From NCBI GenBank assembly GCA_029287875.1, contig JARFQH010000363.1, positions 1 through 17,216 on the forward strand: a stretch of 17,216 nucleotides of DNA, in the 5' to 3' direction. The stretch is from Desulfobacteraceae bacterium. Lineage in GTDB: Bacteria; Desulfobacterota; Desulfobacteria; Desulfobacterales; SG8-13. The position numbers and the translations under genes are program-made. The stretch's first letter is position 1. Each line of letters begins with the position of its first letter. The notes under the pieces are model-generated. The model saw only the letters and a program-made list of their open reading frames with translations. It searched no databases and was not told where the DNA came from. This document shows positions 1 through 6,002 of the stretch, piece after piece.

Positions 1-88
1 AGTGCGTCTAACCTGCCGTGCTGATGTCGCCTGATCTTCGACACACAGGCAAAGAAGAATAATGGAACCTTACAGAAGTAAAGTCGGT

Positions 89-246
89 GTAAGCGTTCAC
101 AGGACACCGCATCTGCTTTGTTGTCGGGCACTTGAAGTACAAAAGTACGTCTGCGTGCCCGACGCCTTGCATCTGCGGCACTCTGTAAACGCTTACAATT
201 AGGTGGTTTGAAGCGAATCGGACTTTGCAACCCTGTGAACGGTTAA
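89..246 (+). mobile_element. MITE copy 1 (IS66-like ends, decayed target duplication)
   Basis: This is a 158-bp element that starts GTAAGCGTTCACAGG and ends CCCTGTGAACGGTTAA. An internal inverted copy of the terminus lies at about 181-196. It matches copies 2-4 with only a few substitutions. The flanking 8-mers are AAGTCGGT (81-88) and AAGTCGTC (247-254), identical at 6 of 8 positions, and the last base of the right end has changed, so this looks like the oldest copy. There is no room for a transposase. IS66-family elements are known to have GTAA termini and 8-bp duplications, so mobilisation in trans by such a transposase is inferred. Confidence 0.85.
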
Positions 247-296
247 AAGTCGTCAGGTTTCGGGGCGTGCAGTAAATTGACAATAAGGAGTGAAAT

Positions 297-428
297 ATGA
301 ATATCAAAGGTCTTTTGTTTGTGCCGCTTGCGACCGCGATGCTGTGGACTCTCCTCGGGTCCGTCATGTATATCATCTGGCAAGCCTACACAATTCTTTC
401 GGCAGTGACGGGAACCGCAGCAGCTTGA
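297..428 (+). CDS. Small single-helix membrane protein, 43 aa, unknown function
   Basis: I do not recognise this protein. The reading frame opens with ATG six bases after a strong Shine-Dalgarno AAGGAG (285-290) and closes at TGA, giving 43 residues. It begins MNIKGLLFVPLATAM and contains one hydrophobic stretch, roughly residues 5-34 (LLFVPLATAMLWTLLGSVMYIIW), followed by a short Ala/Thr-rich tail. That fits a small inner-membrane protein with a Lys near the N terminus. It lies between MITE copies 1 and 2. The target duplication of copy 2 begins inside the stop codon, so the element inserted exactly at the 3' end without altering the protein. An overlapping 63-residue frame starting at GTG 290 is less likely because it runs into the MITE and lacks membrane character. 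Whether the protein is expressed is unknown. Confidence 0.55.
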   Translation: MNIKGLLFVPLATAMLWTLLGSVMYIIWQAYTILSAVTGTAAA

Positions 429-434
429 TTTTTT

Positions 435-592
435 GTAAGCGTTCACAGGGCACCGCATCTGCTTTGTTGTCGGGCACTTGAAGTACAAAAGTACGTCTGC
501 GCGCCCGACGCCTTGCATCTGCGGCACCCTGTAAACGCTTACAATTAGATGGTTTGACGCGCATCGGACTTTGCAACCCTGTGAACGGTTAT
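435..592 (+). mobile_element. MITE copy 2 with perfect 8-bp target duplication
   Basis: This is a 158-bp element, GTAAGCGTTCACAGGG at the left and CCCTGTGAACGGTTAT at the right. It is flanked by GATTTTTT at 427-434 and GATTTTTT at 593-600; the identity extends to 9 bases if the preceding T is counted. The internal terminus copy CCCTGTAAACGCTTAC is at 527-542. The element lies between the stop of the 43-aa membrane protein and the stop of the convergent AICAR transformylase gene, so it separates two 3' ends. Its folded hairpin could influence transcript ends, but that is inference. Confidence 0.92.
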
Positions 593-610
593 GATTTTTT
601 AAAGGCGTCA

Positions 611-1861
611 TCAATGTTTGAACGAGCGCTGCCCGGTAAACACCATGGTCGCATCGACCTCGTTGCACGCCTCGATGGACTGGTAGTCGTTGGTGGAGCC
701 GCCCGGTTGGATCACGGCTGAAACCCCTTCCCGCAGTCCGACGTCGATCCCGTCACGGAAGGGAAAGAACGCGTCGCTGACCATGGCTGCGCCGATCAGA
801 CCACCCTTCTCTCTTTCGACCCGGTAGTCGATTTCAGCCCGTTTGTCCTTACCTGTCATGTCGTTGTAAGCAATGCCGTATTTTTCGAAACAGTACCGAT
901 CGGCCAACTTGCGATAGGCCTTGTCGCGGGCTATTTCGGCCACTCCAACCCGGTCCTGCTCACCAGTGCCGATGCCAACGGTCACCTGGTCCTTGACGTA
1001 GATAACCGAATTCGAGGTAATCCCCGACTCGACCAGCCAGCCGAAAAGAAGATCGGAATATTCCGTCTCGGTCGGCGTGCGCTTCACGCGGTAGACCTCG
1101 CCCTTGACCTCGCATTCCGCCGTCTTCAGCGAATCGCGAGTGCGGGAAACAGGCACAAAAGACCACTGGGTGATGATTCCGCCGTCGATCAGAGACTTGA
1201 ATTCCACCACGCGCTGACCGACAAAGGTTTCCAAGCGTCCGATGTTGCCGATCCGGATGACCCTGAGATTTTTCTTTTTGGCAAAAATATCCATCACGCC
1301 GTCTTCGAAATCGGGAGCCACCACGACCTCGGCATATTGCTGGTTGACGGCCTCTGCCGTTGCCCGATCAACCGGCCGATTCAAGGCGATGCAGCCGCCG
1401 AAAGCCGCCACCCGATCGGCCATGTTGGCCTTGAGGTAGGCTTCCTCCAGGGATTGGGACCGCGCCACCCCACAGGGGTTGTTGTGTTTGACGATCACCG
1501 CCGTCGGCTTGTCCATGAAGTATCGCAGAATGTTCAATGAATTGTCCGCATCGGTCAAGTTCGTTTTCCCCGGGTGCTTGCCGGACTGTAGCAATTCGAT
1601 GTCGGAGGCCAGGTATCGTCCCGGTTGGATCGATTCTGCCGCCCCCAGAATCAGGTTTCCGTTGACCAACTTGTAAAGAGCGGCCTCCTGACCCGGATTT
1701 TCGCCGTAGCGCAATCCCTTGTTCTCTCCGTCGATGGTCCAGAGGACCTTCTCGTAAAACAGCGTCTGCCGCTCTTTTTCCTCCACGAAACTGATCTCCA
1801 TCCGGGGTGGAAAATGATCGTCGACGATGGTGCGGTACATTTTTTTGAGATCTTCGGCCAT
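611..1861 (-). CDS. purH: AICAR transformylase (C-terminal half of PurH as a separate protein)
   Basis: This enzyme transfers a formyl group from 10-formyl-tetrahydrofolate to AICAR to make FAICAR, the penultimate step of IMP synthesis in the cytoplasm. The 416-residue product carries RYGENPGQ (51-58), the catalytic KHNNPCG (125-131, Lys and His being the known catalytic pair), SDAFFPF and the C-terminal QPGGS, so the domain looks complete. Start: ATG at 1861 is preceded by AAGGAG on the minus strand with about 7 bases spacing. The IMP cyclohydrolase half of PurH lies upstream in the same direction as a separate gene. The 290-bp gap between them is occupied mostly by MITE copy 3. Both halves have their own start and ribosome binding site, so this is a true split and not a frameshift. 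Assignment is firm; co-transcription with the other half across the element is uncertain. Confidence 0.93.
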   Translation of the reverse strand: MAEDLKKMYRTIVDDHFPPRMEISFVEEKERQTLFYEKVLWTIDGENKGLRYGENPGQEAALYKLVNGNLILGAAESIQPGRYLASDIELLQSGKHPGKTNLTDADNSLNILRYFMDKPTAVIVKHNNPCGVARSQSLEEAYLKANMADRVAAFGGCIALNRPVDRATAEAVNQQYAEVVVAPDFEDGVMDIFAKKKNLRVIRIGNIGRLETFVGQRVVEFKSLIDGGIITQWSFVPVSRTRDSLKTAECEVKGEVYRVKRTPTETEYSDLLFGWLVESGITSNSVIYVKDQVTVGIGTGEQDRVGVAEIARDKAYRKLADRYCFEKYGIAYNDMTGKDKRAEIDYRVEREKGGLIGAAMVSDAFFPFRDGIDVGLREGVSAVIQPGGSTNDYQSIEACNEVDATMVFTGQRSFKH

Positions 1862-1899
1862 GGTGGTCTCCTTTTAATGCGAAAAAAAATTGAAACTCA

Positions 1900-2057
1900 G
1901 TAAGCGTTCACAGGGCACCGCATCTGCTTTGTTGTCGGACACTTGAAGTACAAAAGTACGTCTGCGTGCCCGACGCCTTGCATCTGCGGCACCCTGTAAA
2001 CGCTTACAATGAGGTGGTTTGAAGCGAATCGGACTTTGCAACCCCGTGAACGGTTAC
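1900..2057 (+). mobile_element. MITE copy 3 with perfect 8-bp target duplication
   Basis: This is a 158-bp element, GTAAGCGTTCACAGGG to CCCCGTGAACGGTTAC, flanked by GAAACTCA at 1892-1899 and 2058-2065. The following G also matches on both sides. The right end reads GTAACCG on the reverse strand, which shows the intact right terminus. It has a few substitutions compared with copy 2. It sits between the genes for the two halves of PurH, downstream of the cyclohydrolase gene and about 40 bases upstream of the transformylase start. Confidence 0.92.
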
Positions 2058-2151
2058 GAAACTCAGAACCCGCAACCCGCGGTGACCATAAAGTAAAATC
2101 GATGAAATCCGCCAACCGACTAACGGGCTCAACGGGCACAACCGGCCAAAC

Positions 2152-2829
2152 CTACTTCCTGTAACACCCTCTGACATCCTCGATGCTGCGATCCGCCAGA
2201 AAATCAGCAATCGCCCGGTCGTAGACCGCCGTGTGCGCAAACGCTTTTCCGGCGAGCCGGAACCGCAAGTCCAGAGGCAGTCGACCGTCATGGGCCCGCA
2301 GTTCCGATACGATCCGGCCATAATCGGCCGGATCGACGACCGGAGCAACCCGGATGAAGTTCTTGGCAGCCGCCCGGATCATGCAGGGGCCGCCGATATC
2401 GATATTTCCTCTGGCCTGTTCCACCGTCACATCGGGCTGCGAAATCGTTTCCTTGAACGGGTATAGGTTAACCACGACCATATCGATCGGCACGCTGCCG
2501 GTCCGCTTCAAATCGGCTTGGTGGGCGTCGTTGTAAGTTTCCGTCAAAAGGCCAAGGTAAATTTTGAAATCGAGCGTCTTCACCAGGCCGCCCTGGGTTT
2601 CCGGCTGCCCCGTGTAGGCCGACACCTGGGTCAGACAGGTCTCGGCCCGGTCCCCGAGGATCTCCTTTAATCGGTTGTAGGTGCCGCCGGTGGAAAAGAA
2701 TTTCAGGCCCGGGTTGATCTCCAGCAACTGCGGGACGAAGGTGTCCAGGCCGCCTTTGTCCGACACACTCACCAAGGCGTGCTTCACCGTCACAAACGCG
2801 TCGATCTTCTCAACCACATTGATACTCAT
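2152..2829 (-). CDS. purH: IMP cyclohydrolase (N-terminal half of PurH as a separate protein)
   Basis: This enzyme closes the ring of FAICAR to give IMP, the last step of purine synthesis. The 225-residue product is an MGS-like fold with SVSDKGGL (21-28), STGGT (46-50), VVVNLYPF (118-125), DIGGP (144-148) and RAAAKN (152-157). Tyr123, Asp144 and Lys156 correspond to known active-site positions. An oddity is that the usual GRVKTLHPxIHGG stretch reads GGLVKTLDFKIYLGLL here (80-95), keeping the active Lys84 but losing the Arg, the His-Pro and the His-Gly-Gly. Start: an upstream in-frame ATG exists at 2952 but lies inside the HD gene. ATG 2829 has a GGAA-type ribosome binding site 8-10 bases upstream and fits the family N terminus. 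The HD gene ends 5 bases upstream, suggesting one transcript. Confidence 0.88.
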   Translation of the reverse strand: MSINVVEKIDAFVTVKHALVSVSDKGGLDTFVPQLLEINPGLKFFSTGGTYNRLKEILGDRAETCLTQVSAYTGQPETQGGLVKTLDFKIYLGLLTETYNDAHQADLKRTGSVPIDMVVVNLYPFKETISQPDVTVEQARGNIDIGGPCMIRAAAKNFIRVAPVVDPADYGRIVSELRAHDGRLPLDLRFRLAGKAFAHTAVYDRAIADFLADRSIEDVRGCYRK

Positions 2830-2834
2830 GATGT

Positions 2835-3554
2835 CTATTCCTTTCCGTCGTATTCCTGAAGAAAGCGTTGAAAATACTCTTCCATGAACCGGTGGCGTGC
2901 TTCCGCCAACTGTCTGCCGGCGACGGTCAACATCCGGTCTCTGATCTTGCACAGCTTGACCCGGTATTCGCGATAACCGGTATCGTCTGCGGTGTAGGGC
3001 TGTGTCTCCTCGAGCCTGACGTCGGGATTGTGCAGTCGCGCTCCGACTTCACCGGCGAAAAGAAATGCGCGGGCCACGCCCACCGCGCCGATGGCATCCA
3101 ACTTGTCCGCGTCGAACAGCACCCTGGCCTCCAACGTCTCCGGCGCCTGGCGGCCCCGAAACCGGTGGGCGGAAATGCAGTGTAATATGTTTTGTTTCTG
3201 CCGTTCCGTCAACGCCAGTTCCTCGACGATCGGCCCTGCCAGGCGGGCTCCTTCCTGGGCGTGACAGACGCTGCCGCTGGAGGTGTCCTGGAGTGCCCGG
3301 CCGATGTCGTGCAGCAAGGCCGCAATCCGTACCACGTCGAGATCCGCCCGTTCGGCGGACGCAATGCGGTCGCAAAGGCGATAAACCCGGCGGGTGTGGT
3401 CCCAGTCGTGGCTGCCGCGTGCACCGGCGAAAAAAGCTGCGGCTGTCGACCGCACGGCCGCGATCATATCCCCGGTTGCGCGGCAATGCCCTGCGAAATC
3501 TTTTGTGGATTCAGCCGGGATTGCCGAAGATCGATTTTCGTGCAAATCAAACAT
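2835..3554 (-). CDS. YedJ-like HD domain phosphohydrolase
   Basis: This is a predicted metal-dependent phosphohydrolase of the HD superfamily, closest in pattern to the YedJ/YpgQ group. Substrates are not well established, though nucleotides are plausible. From the chosen start (239 aa) the metal ligands are His53 (WDHTRRV), His82-Asp83 (LLHDIG), His130 (ISAHRF) and Asp148/Asp150 (FDADKLDAIGAVG). A helical tail follows. The start is uncertain. The longest frame begins at 3602, but its first 16 codons are encoded by MITE copy 4, so ATG 3554, just outside the element, is preferred. No clear Shine-Dalgarno precedes it. An internal ATG at 3467 with a G-rich upstream stretch is an alternative and keeps the whole HD core. 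The gene ends 5 bases before the IMP cyclohydrolase gene, so the two are probably co-transcribed. Confidence 0.82.
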   Translation of the reverse strand: MFDLHENRSSAIPAESTKDFAGHCRATGDMIAAVRSTAAAFFAGARGSHDWDHTRRVYRLCDRIASAERADLDVVRIAALLHDIGRALQDTSSGSVCHAQEGARLAGPIVEELALTERQKQNILHCISAHRFRGRQAPETLEARVLFDADKLDAIGAVGVARAFLFAGEVGARLHNPDVRLEETQPYTADDTGYREYRVKLCKIRDRMLTVAGRQLAEARHRFMEEYFQRFLQEYDGKE

Positions 3555-3563
3555 GGCGTGTTT

Positions 3564-3719
3564 GTAACCGTTCACAGGGTTGCAAAGTTCGATGCGCTTC
3601 AAACCAACTAATTGTAAGCGTTTACAGGGTGCCGCAGATGCAAGGCGTCGGGCACGCAGACGTACTTTTGTACTTCAAGTACCCGACAACAAATCAGATG
3701 CGGTGCTGTGAACGCTTAC
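3564..3719 (-). mobile_element. MITE copy 4, inverted, with perfect 8-bp target duplication
   Basis: This is a 156-bp copy in the opposite orientation to the other three. It starts GTAACCGTTCACAGGG and ends GTGAACGCTTAC, with a 2-base deletion near the latter end. It is flanked by GCGTGTTT at 3556-3563 and GCGTGTTT at 3720-3727. The sequence matches the reverse complement of copies 1-3 with a handful of changes. It lies between the 3' end of the flavoprotein gene and the start of the HD gene, only about 10 bases from the preferred HD start codon. Confidence 0.92.
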
Positions 3720-3768
3720 GCGTGTTTTGATAGTTTCCTGCACCAAATGATCAGACGATGACGCCCGG

Positions 3769-4224
3769 TCAGGGTGACGTTTTGCCGGTCATGGTATCGA
3801 TCTCGACCTTGAAAACCGATATCCTGTTCACCGACGCATCGGGATAATCGAACGCCCCCTCGGCATAATGGTTCATGATGATGTCCAGCGCCTCGCGTTT
3901 GGCGGCCGTTGCCTCGACAAAAGCGGCATTTCCGAATCCGATGACACTTTTATAGCGCATGCTGAAGTCACAGGCCTTTCCCCCAGTACGCACCTCGGTG
4001 TCGCAGTCGAGTTCGAAGCAGACGCGCGGGTTTTTCCTGAGGAGGCCGAGCTTCTTGCCCTCGGCGGCGGAGTGGAAATACAGGGTGTTGTTCCTGAAAC
4101 CGAAACAGAGGGGCACGATGTAGGGCCCGCCCTCGTCGACCATCGCCAATCGGCAAACCCTCGACTTTGAGATGATGGATTCGATTGCATTGCGGTCGGT
4201 GATCTCTTTGTCTTTTCTTCGCAT
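3769..4224 (-). CDS. Pyridoxamine-phosphate-oxidase family flavin-binding split-barrel protein
   Basis: This is a small FMN-binding split-barrel protein of the broad pyridoxamine 5'-phosphate oxidase-like superfamily, similar in layout to the NimA-type group (151 aa). The N-terminal helix is followed by a strand pattern typical of the fold: VCRLAMVDEGGPYIVPLCFGFRN (23-45), then LYFHSAAEGKKLGLLRKNPRVCFELD (48-73), then a central SVIGFGNA strand. The exact reaction cannot be read from sequence. It is not expected to be PdxH itself, given the short length. ATG 4224 has a strong GGAGG about 6 bases upstream on the minus strand. The gene diverges from mraZ across a 325-bp intergenic region and has its own candidate promoter. 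The link to cell-wall synthesis appears to be positional only. Confidence 0.82.
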   Translation of the reverse strand: MRRKDKEITDRNAIESIISKSRVCRLAMVDEGGPYIVPLCFGFRNNTLYFHSAAEGKKLGLLRKNPRVCFELDCDTEVRTGGKACDFSMRYKSVIGFGNAAFVEATAAKREALDIIMNHYAEGAFDYPDASVNRISVFKVEIDTMTGKTSP

Positions 4225-4284
4225 TCGGCCCTCCTCGCCGAACTTGGCGTCACTTCCACCGGTCGGTACCTATTGACGGTTTCA

Positions 4285-4314
4285 TTTGTACAGGGGACGG
4301 AGCCGGAATTTCAA
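4285..4314 (-). promoter_or_regulatory. Candidate sigma70-type promoter for the flavoprotein gene
   Basis: Read on the minus strand, TTGAAA (4309-4314) and TACAAA (4285-4290) are separated by 18 bases, with a TG directly before the -10 (an extended -10). This would give a leader of about 55 bases before the flavoprotein start at 4224. It is supported by pattern only. Confidence 0.35.
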
Positions 4315-4469
4315 GGACAAAATACGCTTTAAACGATTAATTTTGGCGAATGATCGCCTTTTAACTGGTCGAATTTGCTAATTATCACCCACTTTGCTCC
4401 ACCCACTCTCAAACTACATTAACATCCAATAATTATTTATAAAAAAATGGTTTTCATAAATTGTTTTTC

Positions 4470-4499
4470 TTGACAATTAACCCAAAATACCATTAAATT
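4470..4499 (+). promoter_or_regulatory. Candidate promoter of the dcw operon (Pmra)
   Basis: A perfect TTGACA (4470-4475) is followed after 17-18 bases by TTAAAT/TAAATT (4493-4499) in a strongly AT-rich stretch. Transcription would start near 4506, just before the MraZ boxes. The rest of the 325-bp gap between the flavoprotein gene and mraZ (4225-4549) shows AT-rich sequence and no gene. Confidence 0.6.
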
Positions 4500-4507
4500 A
4501 TATCAAA

Positions 4508-4532
4508 AGTGGTTTAAAGTGGATTTATTTGG
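4508..4532 (+). promoter_or_regulatory. MraZ operator: three direct TGG boxes at 10-bp spacing
   Basis: AGTGG (4508-4512), AGTGG (4518-4522) and TTTGG (4528-4532) recur at exactly 10-bp intervals, just after the promoter and just before mraZ. MraZ is known to bind three or more TGGGN-type boxes separated by 5 bases upstream of its own gene and to repress the operon. The third G of the consensus is missing here, so the boxes are of the TGG(T/A) form. The last box merges into the GGAG that could serve in ribosome binding. Confidence 0.6.
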
Positions 4533-4549
4533 AGATCTGAGACAAAATA

Positions 4550-4999
4550 GTGTCTTTTCGCGGCTATTCATATCACAACATCGACACAAAGGGACGCGTT
4601 ATTATTCCGGCGCGTTTCAAGGAGCCTATCAAAGACGGGGAGCGCTCCGGTGTCATGGTCTCCAAGCTGGATGGCGCATTGGTTGCCTATCCGTTTGACG
4701 AGTGGGAAAAGGTCGAGCAAAAAATTCTTTATCAAACCACGAAGGACGATGATTTACGGCTGTTCCGACGGTTTTTCATCGGCGGCGCCTTCGAGTGTTT
4801 CTGCGACAGACAGGACCGCATCCTGATTCCGCCCCCGCTGAGGGAATATGCAGACCTCAATAAGGAAATCGTTCTGGCCGGCGTGGTCGATCACTTTGAA
4901 ATTTGGTCCCGGGAAAACTGGGTCAATGAAGACGCCCGCTTCGAACAAAATAGAAACAAACCCGAAGTCAAAAACATAATTGCCGGTATAGGTCTTTAG
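4550..4999 (+). CDS. mraZ: Transcriptional regulator MraZ
   Basis: This is an AbrB-fold DNA-binding protein that forms rings and autoregulates the dcw operon by binding repeated boxes in the leader. The 149-residue product has both family DxxxR motifs: DTKGR at 12-16 (in IDTKGRVIIPARFK) and DRQDR at 86-90 (in CDRQDRILIPPPLREY). Length is typical. The start is GTG, chosen because the family N terminus (FRGxxxHxID) begins immediately after it and no ATG is available. The Shine-Dalgarno is poor. GGAG at 4531-4534 is about 15 bases away and overlaps the third MraZ box, and a weaker GAG lies closer. rsmH follows after 4 bases, as is usual for the pair. Confidence 0.97.
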   Translation: MSFRGYSYHNIDTKGRVIIPARFKEPIKDGERSGVMVSKLDGALVAYPFDEWEKVEQKILYQTTKDDDLRLFRRFFIGGAFECFCDRQDRILIPPPLREYADLNKEIVLAGVVDHFEIWSRENWVNEDARFEQNRNKPEVKNIIAGIGL

Positions 5000-5003
5000 T
5001 TGA

Positions 5004-5957
5004 ATGCACTATCACCATCTCCCCGCCATGCCAAGCGAGGTGATCGACTATCTGAATTGCCGACCCGCAGGGACATATGCGGACTGCACCCTGGGCGGTG
5101 CCGGTCATGCGATCCGGATTTGCGAAAAAATAGTGCCGGGGGGAACCCTGATCGGTATCGATCAGGATCTCGACGCAATCGAAAATGCCCGCAACGTGCT
5201 GACGCGCTGCAGCGCCCATGTCCATATCGTCCATGACAACTTCGTCAATCTGCCGGAGATTCTGGCGCGGCTGGACATCCCTGCGGTTGACGGCATGCTG
5301 CTCGACCTCGGTCTTTCCCTCCATCAGATCGAGGCCAGCGGTCGCGGCTTCAGTTTCAACCGCGATGAACCGCTGGACATGCGCATGAATACCGCAGAGG
5401 GTACCACGGCCGAGGAAATTGTCAATCACGAGAGTGAAGCACACCTGGCCAGAATACTCCAAGAGTACGGGGAAGAGCGGCGCGCCCGTTCAATCGCCCG
5501 AAAAATTGCATATGTGCGAAAAAAAGAAGCGATCCGTTCGAGCCGCCAGTTGGCCCGCATCGTGATCGAGGCCTTGCCCGCTAAGGCGCGCTATGGTCGT
5601 AAGATTCATCCTGCGACCCGGGTGTTCATGGCGCTGCGTATTGCCGTCAACCGGGAGCTCGAACGGCTCAGAGAGTTTCTCGCGGATGCCGCCGACTATT
5701 TGAACCCGGGTGGCCGGCTATGCGTGCTCTCTTTTCATTCGCTCGAAGACCGGATCGTTAAGCAACGCTTCGTCGCTTTAGCCCGCGGCTGCACCTGCCC
5801 ACCGGTATTTCCGCATTGTGTCTGCGGCAATAAACCGGTGGCACGTATCGTAACCCGCAAAGTCGTGCGGCCGAGACAGGCAGAAGTCGACGCCAACCCG
5901 ATGGCCCGCAGCACACGACTCAGAGTTCTGGAAAAACTGACGCCCGAAAGCGCCTGA
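5004..5957 (+). CDS. rsmH: 16S rRNA (cytosine1402-N4)-methyltransferase RsmH (MraW)
   Basis: This enzyme uses S-adenosylmethionine to methylate N4 of C1402 in the decoding centre of 16S rRNA. The 317-aa product shows the SAM-binding loop DCTLGGAGHA (27-36), the GMLLDLGLSLHQIE segment, FNRDEPLDMRM, and the C-terminal LSFHSLEDRIVKQRF typical of the family. The Cys-rich stretch ARGCTCPPVFPHCVCG resembles that of other RsmH proteins. ATG 5004 lies 4 bases after the mraZ stop, with AGGT about 13 bases upstream as the only partial ribosome site, so coupling to mraZ is probable. The N terminus MHYHHLPAMPSEV aligns with the usual HxPVxxxEV start, so no extension is missing. Confidence 0.97.
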   Translation: MHYHHLPAMPSEVIDYLNCRPAGTYADCTLGGAGHAIRICEKIVPGGTLIGIDQDLDAIENARNVLTRCSAHVHIVHDNFVNLPEILARLDIPAVDGMLLDLGLSLHQIEASGRGFSFNRDEPLDMRMNTAEGTTAEEIVNHESEAHLARILQEYGEERRARSIARKIAYVRKKEAIRSSRQLARIVIEALPAKARYGRKIHPATRVFMALRIAVNRELERLREFLADAADYLNPGGRLCVLSFHSLEDRIVKQRFVALARGCTCPPVFPHCVCGNKPVARIVTRKVVRPRQAEVDANPMARSTRLRVLEKLTPESA

Positions 5958-6002
5958 TCCCGCGGCGCAGACCAGCAACAGATAAACAGATCAGGAGCGG
6001 CG

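Noticed and set aside
1..88. Tail of a gene at the left edge
   Set aside because: No frame with a recognisable protein ending or ribosome site is visible in the 88 bases before MITE copy 1.
89..592. REP/REPIN-type palindromes linked to a RAYT transposase
   Set aside because: The palindromic module resembles a REPIN, but three of the four copies have perfect 8-bp flanking direct repeats, which point to a cut-and-paste or DDE-type mobile element and not to REP sequences.
611..2829. purH broken by a frameshift or by the MITE insertion
   Set aside because: Each half has complete domain motifs, its own start codon and ribosome site, and a separate stop; removing the element and one duplication still leaves about 120 bp between them.
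3065..3730. Plus-strand open frame of about 220 codons
   Set aside because: It lies opposite the HD gene and runs into MITE copy 4. The Arg/Pro-rich translation is typical of an antisense shadow in GC-rich DNA.
4387..4406. Two ACCCAC motifs (GTGGGT on the other strand) as extra MraZ boxes
   Set aside because: They contain TGGG on the minus strand but are 14 bp apart and about 100 bp upstream of the promoter-proximal boxes, so spacing and place do not fit a known MraZ operator.
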